A stretch of 64,000 nucleotides of DNA. Source: Mimachlamys varia. Lineage: Eukaryota; Mollusca; Bivalvia; Pectinida; Pectinidae. Under the pieces are notes generated by a model, which ran no database searches, had not been told where the DNA came from, and saw only the letters and a program-made list of their open reading frames with translations. The position numbers were made by a program, and so were the translations under genes. The DNA lies in the NCBI GenBank assembly GCA_947623455.1, contig OX392527.1:33410201-33474200 (forward strand), written 5' to 3'. This document shows, piece after piece, positions 57,060 through 64,000 of this stretch (position 1 is the stretch's first letter; every line of letters begins with the position of its first letter).

Positions 57060-58120
57060 TCCAAAAATGAAATGCTATTGACCGGATCAATTTAATATAT
57101 AAATATAAGAACCAATTTAATATCTGAAATGACTTTTATAAAAGATCATCAAACCTTCATGTGAAGTTTTAATTTATATAAGTTATTCTTTTGTTAATTA
57201 AGGATTTTTTTTTTCAATAATAGTAGGTGGAATAGTGTTTGCTAAATAGCTGTTTGAGTTATATTAAACAACTTGTTTAAATAATGAGAAGGATGTTGTC
57301 CATGACTGCTCGAGTCAACCAATCTAAAACTGGATAGGAAAGTTTGGTTTTAATAAGCATGAGAACTTGGACAAGCTGGATAACAAGCATTAGCAAATTG
57401 TCATTTTCTGAGTAATGCCCCTTTATAATCCATTGCAGAAATATTATTTAACAATTGGAATTGATTAATTCAAACTTGGCAGGGAAGTTAATGACCATGA
57501 CTTCTCAGACAAGTTGGATAAGCTTATATAACAAAGCACCTTATATCCAACTTTAATTGTTGAAACATTGTTTGCTTGCATTATTAAGTTATAAATTGAG
57601 AAATTTCAGATGAATCTATTTCAGACTTCACTGAAAAGAATGATAACTTGAAAATGTAAACAGATTAGATAACCATCCCTATCTAACAGGAATTCGTTGA
57701 GATATTTCCTTTATGTAATTGCTGAAACCATGCTTTACCATGAAGATTAACTTAAAACTACAAAAGAAGATTAAGTACAATGAAAGTTTGGAGAAGATCA
57801 ATATGGTCTTTTACATGTATGTAATTTAAAAATGTTTAATCAATTGGCGAAACAGCCCTCCCATGAAATGACCACACTTTTGTTGACCAACAAATGACCT
57901 TCAAACATCATAGGAGGCTAATTATAATGTTACAGTGACTATGACTGCTTGGTTCCAGGTTGATAAATATATAACCATGATTATTTGACTGTGTACATGT
58001 ATATGTATACAGAGTTATGCCCCTTGAATTAGTTCTGTTAATCAATAACAACAATAATTATAACTATATCCTAATTAATAGACACTCCTTAGTGTTATTG
58101 ATTAAGAACTAACAAAGTAC
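57060..58120. repeat. Diverged repeats in AT-rich DNA
   Basis: Phrases such as CCATGACTGCTCGAGTCAA, ACCATGACTTCTCAGACAAG and GACTATGACTGCTTGGTTCC with GTTGGATAA and ATGCCCCTT recur at 57300, 57495 and 57945, suggesting decayed copies of a unit near 200 bp. The following DNA to 58935 is AT-rich with no supported gene. Confidence 0.4.
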
Positions 58121-58935
58121 GAGTGTATGCACTCCTTGAACTACCACACATGATGTTGAAGTATTTTTCCTGCATATTAATATATCAAAAAGACACTCGA
58201 CAACTACTTATTCAACAAGTGATGATCATGACTGAAATATATATACTACTCTGCAGTAACTTTTGTTCCAATGCTTAAGCTCGGGCCCAATTCCTAAAAT
58301 TATTCTCAAAATAGTTTTAGTCTTGACATGGAGGAATAGAAAAAACTGTAATCTTATGTCAAAACAGCATCATTCTCAAATACATGTAATTATAATAAAA
58401 GCTCTCTAAAATGGTGTGAAGACAGATAGTTAACTTAGGCTGCAGTTATATTTTGTGAACGTTTTTTTTATCCTCATGTCAGTTATTACTCCATATATAT
58501 GCAAGTAACATGTATCCTCAAACTGATTTTTTAAAGTTTTATTTGTAACAAAGTATAAACAGGAGTAAACCCAATCCAAACATTTTATTAGAACATGTAT
58601 GCTATTCAAGCTCAGATAACCTGGTAATACTAATTTACGGTATTGTTTAGGGGGCCTTTAAATCCAGCAGTTTACTAAAAAAAAGTTCCAGGCTTGTAAC
58701 GTTGTGTAGTGAAAATTACTAGATCATTCAAATTATTGAAATCTACATCAAAATGTTTAGATTATTGGATACACTGGTAACCCTATTTATCGTGATGTAC
58801 TCGCCGACATCAGGATTTTTCTTATAAACGCCGATTATATCTTGACATAAGTTGTTATATTATTATAATGACGAGTGTACTTTGACTAACGCTGTTATAT
58901 CTTGATTAAATTAGGAGATTCATACCACCGTGGTT

Positions 58936-58992
58936 ATATTACGACAAGAATTTTTATATTACGACAAGAATTGAGGATATTACGACAAGCGT
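58936..58992. repeat. Three-copy short tandem repeat
   Basis: ATATTACGACAAGAATT-type units occur three times in 57 bases. Confidence 0.8.
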
Positions 58993-59034
58993 CAATTAAA
59001 TACAGCTTCAGGCAGTAATCCCAACTCACCTGTT

Positions 59035-59123
59035 GGGCAGACAATTGACAAGGGGCACAGCGGGTGTCTTCACGGTTCAACGCACTGACAGCTCTGACCT
59101 GTATCGCTCGTCTTGCGGAAGCC
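59035..59123 (-). CDS. Possible first exon with mitochondrial-type leader
   Basis: A minus-strand frame starts MASARRAIQVRAVSALNRED and runs to QLSAQQ, where a consensus donor (CAACAG, then GTGAGT) ends it in phase 0; an earlier in-frame Met lies at about 59132. The N-terminus is rich in Arg, Ala and Ser with no acidic residue in the first 18, typical of a mitochondrial presequence. It lies upstream and on the same strand as the MRPS24-type last exon (49471-49760), so it may be that gene's first exon. A middle exon of suitable phase was not found, so the link is inference only. Confidence 0.35.
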
Positions 59124-59260
59124 ATGTTGAGCACAGCAGGGGCTTCACGTCTAATCGCGCACTGCTACCTGTAATTCAGCAGTATACAACTGCCTGCTTC
59201 CACGGAAGCCGGGTACACTTCATGCATCATCACACAAGCAGGGTTTACCTTTGCTGAATG

Positions 59261-59450
59261 CCAGTCTGATTAAAACCAGATCTGAATTCCACTTCGTAAA
59301 TTCAAATTCAAAATTCAGTAACAGTACAGGTGCACTCCGTTTCGTGAATTCCACTACGTAACAGTACAGGTACATTCCTTTTCATTAATTAAACAGAGTA
59401 CACCTGTACTGTTACGTAGTGGAATTCAGATATTGTTTTAATCAGATTGG
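59261..59450. mobile_element. 190-bp MITE with about 40-bp inverted ends
   Basis: CCAGTCTGATTAAAACCAGA TCTGAATTCC at the left pairs with GGAATTCAGATATTGTTTTA ATCAGATTGG at the right. The interior repeats ACAGTACAGGTGCA and its inverse TGTACTGTTACGTAGTGG, so most of the element is self-complementary. No ORF is inside. Confidence 0.88.
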
Positions 59451-59539
59451 CTGATCGCTATACTTACAAGCGTAACAGAAAGATCGTCTGGGCACATATT
59501 CATCATTGTTAGTATTAATCTTCATACAATCATGTGTTG

Positions 59540-60500
59540 TGTGTAAGTTGTATGCAATAAATCATGTTTAACAGTAAGACTTTCGTCAGTGTTGCCTGTT
59601 CACAACTTCTTAGGCCGCAGTGAGTAAAACCTTGCTCCGTTGATGTACAAATTGATTTATCATACGGGACAAGGACTTTCTTCATCACATTCGTTGACAA
59701 CGGAATTACCTTTAATTTACGCAGAAGAAAGCATAGTATTTGTATATATATAAATTATGTTAAACAGTACGATATATCGGTACATGTCAACATTGTAACA
59801 TAACATGAAGAAGAAAACCTCGTTGTAAGTTGTATGCAATAAATCATGTTTAACAGGAAGACTTTCGTCAGTGTTGTCAGTTCACACTGCTTAGGCCGCA
59901 GTGAGTAAAACCTTGCTCCGTTGATGTACAAATTGATTTATCATACGGGACAAGGACTTTCTTCATCACATTCGTTGACAACGGAATTCCCTTTAATTTA
60001 CGCAGAAGAAAGCATAGTATTTGTATACATATAAATTATGTTAAACAGTACGATATATCGGTACATGTCAACATTGTAACATAACATGGAGAAGAAAACC
60101 TCGTTCCCGCCGTTCCGTTTATAGGCCGCAGTGAGTAAAACCTTGCTCCGTTGATGTACATATTGATTTATCATACGGGACAAGGACTTTCTTCATCACA
60201 TTCTTTGACAACGAAATTACCTTTAATTTACGCAGAAGAAAGCATAGTATTTGTATATATATAAATTATGTTAAACAGTACGATATATCGGTACATGTCA
60301 ACACTGTAGCATAACATGGAGAAGAAAACCTCGTTCCCGCCGTTCCGTTTATGTAAGAGTTATGAACGGTGTTATTTTCATGGTGTATGCAATAAATCTT
60401 GTTTTAAAAAAAAAGATTGTCTTCTGTTACCTGTTGTTTACACTTCTCAAGACCGTGGCGAGTATAATCTTGTCCCGTTGATGTACAGATTGATTTAAAA
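59540..60500. repeat. Tandem array of about 230-285-bp units, three to four copies
   Basis: The phrase GGCCGCAGTGAGTAAAACCT occurs at about 59612, 59892 and 60125, followed each time by GATGTACA(A/T)ATTGATTTATC, CGGGACAAGGACTTTCTTCA, TTTACGCAGAAGAAAGCATA and ACAGTACGATATATCGGTAC. The third copy lacks about 50 bases. A fourth, more diverged copy runs from about 60370 to 60660 (GACCGTGGCGAGTATAATCT; CACGGGAACAAAGACTTTTT). Near-identity of the first three implies recent duplication. No recognised RNA or protein is inside. Confidence 0.88.
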
Positions 60501-60660
60501 TGACACGGGAACAAAGACTTTTTTGGTCACATTCGTCGTCCGTATGCACATACTAAATGTGTTTTGTTTTGAAATTAAGAGCTATCTTTACGGAAACAGA
60601 ATCTTTGCGTCTACATATTGTGTTACATGTATGTATTTTGTAAGAATAATATCATTTTCA

Positions 60661-62617
60661 GATTATCCATTACACGTTATTCGTACCGGTAATCGGACAC
60701 TATCTATGAGATTAATCGCCAGAGGGCAACACGGTCGCTGATTTGCTATATATCTACTCATTTTTCTAATTTAGTTTTTCGTATGAAAACATTTTTGTGC
60801 AATAAGCAACAATGGGTGTTAGTTAAAACTATTAACATATGTCTGTTGTTTCCTCCTTATAATTTGTCTTCAAGCTTGTGTCTTCTTTACAGAACGATCC
60901 GGCAGTACACTTTTATATTTTGTTATTTTATTTTCACCCATGCTTGCTGGAGGCAAGTCAACTAGCTACATCAACATCTTTCAAAACTGAGAATTAAAGC
61001 GGAACCTGGCACAAAGAAGTTTTACTATACTTTTGAATATTGCGTAGAATGTATCTATTTGCAACATTTTGATTACAGGAAACGATCAGTGTTACATTTA
61101 AACAATGTGACATTTAAATTGAGAAATACGTAGACCCGACATTGAAATACAAAGTTTATTACTAATGAACTTTTGCGTGAACTTAATTTTTATGCCAGTT
61201 AAAATGTTATATTGACAACGGAAAATGAAATTGAATATTTAGCTTATATTTCCCTAGTGTCCTGCATTTGATGATATATTCATGCCGTATCGTAGTATGT
61301 AATTTCAAAATAAAGTGCTTTAATTATAGCATCAAGTATTGGTATTATTTTTATTATGTAATTACCATACGTTTCAGGAGATCTGGTACTCGTGATGGGG
61401 ATTAAATTGAGACGGAAAATATGCATACAATTACTTGTGACCTTGAAACATTCTCCATTCAATAAATTATCATAACAGATTGTGATGTCATTTGGTCATT
61501 GCCAAAATGTACAGGTAAAATTTACGGTACGCATGTGTTAATCAATCTCACTAGATCACATAATAATCAAGATAATGGCTTCGGTGCAAAAAGTATTTGT
61601 TTCTCTTTGTACAGTGTGTCAAAGCACGGAATGTTATCCAAGTCCGTGGTCAAAAGTGATCGTCAAGCTCAGTGTCTGCATTGTGAAACAACCAGAAATG
61701 ATTGGTTGGTCTGAGATGTCAATCACAACAGCAAAGTAGCCCTCGTGTCAAAATGGGCGGAGCTTACGTAATACGCCGAATCCTGTGAGGTGCCGCCCAA
61801 TTCATTCTCCATTTCTTCTTGATTATTCTTGTGTTTTGAGAAGTTTTACAAAAAAAGTTGTTTATGTGTTTTAAATCAAAATTAGACTATAAGTATAATA
61901 GTCTATCTTACTTGCAAGTGTGTAGACAATTCAACTTATACCATCTAAAATGTAGACGTAAATACATAGATTGATATTTTTATTCAAATGTGTACATAGC
62001 CTGCTTGATTGTTGTTATTTAACAAAATAATAAAGTTTTTAGTTCCATATCATTTTTAAGGTCAGGTAGTTCAACACTATTTTATCCTTATAAATTCTGT
62101 ATTAATATAAGTAAATATTGTGTTCTTAACTGATTCATAAATCAATTTTAACAACGTTGGCCATGTTCATGAGAGTTCTTCTTAACGTCTCTCTTGGAAG
62201 TTTTAAGTAGGACTTAGTTTTCAGAATTAGGTTTTTTACTGTGCATAACCTGACTTACGTGATTGTCTAGATGATATCTATTTATGACATCAATGTTATT
62301 TTGCATGTGTATGTCACCTTATTTACTATATATGCTCTTAACAATGTAGTTGTTTTACTCTTATGTTTTATTTAATTGTTTAACATTTCTGTAATTGTAT
62401 CTTCTGGTCAGTTGAAATTGAAATAAATTAATTGATAAAATAAACAAAAGATCTCAGAGGAATCTTGGAGTCCACCATTGATGATTTTCATTTGTTCTTC
62501 AAAAGTTGTATCCCTCCTCTCTTTTTCCCTTTCATATATGTATTTAATCTAAGCTGTATGGTGAGAATTTCTCTTTAAAGACGACGTAAATGGTCGAAAG
62601 ATCGTCTATTACTCTCG
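60661..62617. other. Intergenic, no supported gene
   Basis: AT-rich DNA with only short frames. Nothing is recognised with confidence; AATAAA-type motifs near 62020 and 62420 could mark old retroelement tails. Confidence 0.35.
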
Positions 62618-62790
62618 AAATCCAAGATGAGCATCTGTTGGCCATATTGTTTTTTCAGAATTGCTGAAACCTAGACAATGCACAACTCCCGAGGGACCTA
62701 GAAGAACCTGCATGTAAAGTTTGAGAAGGATCCATTCAGTATTTCTCATGAATAAACTATCACAAATTATTACAATTAGTAAAAGGCACA
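62618..62790. repeat. Dispersed bivalve-type repeat fragment
   Basis: ATCCAAGATGAGCATCTGTT, GGCCATATTG, CACAACTCCCGAGGGACCTA and GGATCCATTCAGTATTTCTC form a pattern I associate with a common dispersed repeat of bivalves (from memory, not checked). No coding potential is apparent. Confidence 0.45.
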
Positions 62791-62807
62791 ACTAGGGTTC
62801 TTGCCTA

Positions 62808-63298
62808 AAATGTATAGAAGTATTTACTATTTAGTCTAATATGTATAGAAGTTTCTAGCCAATATTTATAGAATTATTTAGTCTAATATGTATAGGAGTT
62901 TATAGCCAATATATATAGAATTATTAAGTCTAATATGTATAGAAGTTTCTAGCCAATATGTATAGAATTATTAAGTCTAATATGTATAGAAGTTTCTAGC
63001 CTTGCCTAATATGTATAGAAGTTTCTATCCTAATATGAAATATGTATAGAAGTTTCTAGCCTAGCCTAATATGTATAGAAGTTTCTAGCCTAGCCTTATT
63101 TGTATAGAAGTTTCTAGCCTAGCCTAATATGTATAGAAGTTTCTAGCCTAGCCTAATATGTAAAGAAGTATTTAGTTTCTAGTCAATATGTGTAGAAGTT
63201 TCTAGCCTTGTCTGATGTGTAAAGAAGTTTCTAGTCTAATATGTATAGAATTTTCTATTCTAGCCTAATATGTATAGACGTTTCCAGCTTAATATGCA
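62808..63298. repeat. Irregular minisatellite with TAATATGTATAGAAGTTTCT core
   Basis: About twenty copies of TAATATGTATAGAAGTTTCT and AGCC(TAGCC) spacers alternate with unit lengths from about 20 to 40 bases. Variation is mostly in the number of TAGCC groups. Confidence 0.9.
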
Positions 63299-64000
63299 TA
63301 TTACTTTGGTCGAGATATATGTTGAAATGTTCTCAAGTTGTATAGGTATATAGCCCGGAAAAGTCAGATAACAGTAATATTGAATTGTTGACATGTATGC
63401 GAAACGCAGTTCCGCCCCAAGCAAACTCAGACATATTGTACCTTTCTTGTACTTAGTTTTTCAAGAATTTGACACTGATTGTATACCAAGACTGTCCAAA
63501 GTCAAGTAATTATATATATATAATAACCCTGTCGGTAATTGCAAGGTGGTGAATGCCCCAGGGGGGAGGGGGGGGGTGTAAAAGTGGGGTTGGGGTTCGG
63601 AGAACAAGTCCACAGGTGTCCGGCACACGTAGTCAAGCGAGCTAAATCAATTACCACCGATTTAGCATGTTTAACAGGTTATTAATTCGTGTAAACAACC
63701 AAGACTTCAAAACTAACATTTGCATTTGACATCGCCTAAAGTGAAGTCAATCAAGTGAATTTTATTAAGATTCGGTTCACAGTTATATCGGGGACGAATA
63801 TGTCACATATACGTCCCTGGCTATACAAAGTAAACAACCGACTATTATTATTCTCTTTATTTCCTCCACAAATGAAGATTCACAAATAGAATAATTACAT
63901 CATACAATCAACATATAAACAAGAATAGTCTGAATATACATATACAAAGTTATTTCACACACAAGTAATTATATTGAAACATCAATTGTTAGCAAATTGG
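63299..64000. other. Right edge of the window, no supported gene
   Basis: Contains a G-rich patch (63560-63595) and a near-perfect 27-base palindrome at 63791-63817 (GGGACG...CGTCCC). Otherwise AT-rich and unremarkable. Confidence 0.4.

Noticed and set aside
61499..61714. 71-codon frame
   Set aside because: No motif, splice context or repeat relation; likely chance.

Overview
The window looks like nuclear DNA of a bivalve mollusc. It is AT-rich and eukaryotic, with GT-AG introns. It is crowded with repeat types familiar from oyster, mussel and scallop genomes: tRNA-headed SINEs with ATT tails, foldback (MITE-like) elements, Helitron-like elements with internal tandem arrays, Ty3/gypsy, mariner and LINE remnants. 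The exact species cannot be read from the sequence.

Three conserved genes stand out. (1) A complete eight-exon alpha-L-fucosidase gene (GH29, plus strand, 19494-28771) encodes a secreted or lysosomal glycosidase; its intron 5 holds a 2.5-kb minisatellite. (2) A complete seven-exon gene (plus strand, 36322-44775) encodes a secreted protein of about 282 residues with four Kazal protease-inhibitor domains, behind a clear TATA-box promoter with GATA and paired CRE sites. (3) The last exon of a mitochondrial ribosomal protein gene of the MRPS24 (uS3m) type lies on the minus strand (49471-49760); a possible first exon is about 9.3 kb upstream (59035-59123), but the middle exon was not found. A short single-exon ORF (3141-3470) with a MGC acylation motif is a weaker gene candidate.

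Layout: 1-2.2 kb, a decayed LINE; 2.2-4.4 kb, mostly featureless plus the MGC ORF; 4.4-9.1 kb, three successive minisatellites (31-, 42- and 60-bp units); 9.1-11.5 kb, repeats; 11.5-18.6 kb, a minus-strand Ty3/gypsy element with its 3' LTR, polypurine tract and broken gag/pol but no 5' LTR; 18.7-19.4 kb, a frameshifted SGNH-hydrolase-like ORF head to head with the fucosidase gene; 19.5-28.8 kb, fucosidase; 28.8-36 kb, intergenic DNA with a dead mariner flanked by two copies of one MITE family; 36-44.8 kb, the Kazal gene, whose introns carry a SINE and MITEs; 45.5-52.6 kb, Helitron-like elements with 145-bp tandem arrays enclosing the MRPS24 exon; 52.9-57 kb, a LINE 3' end, foldbacks and a hammerhead-like fold; 57-64 kb, AT-rich DNA with a MITE, a tandem array of about 280 bp and a terminal minisatellite.

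The genes do not form an operon or pathway; each is an independent eukaryotic locus. The notable biology is the repeat landscape: open-frame minisatellites, a SINE and LINE with a shared 3' tail, Helitron-like satellite carriers, a hammerhead-like motif, and an LTR element with an Arg/Gly-rich tail instead of zinc knuckles. All assignments were made by eye without database searches.
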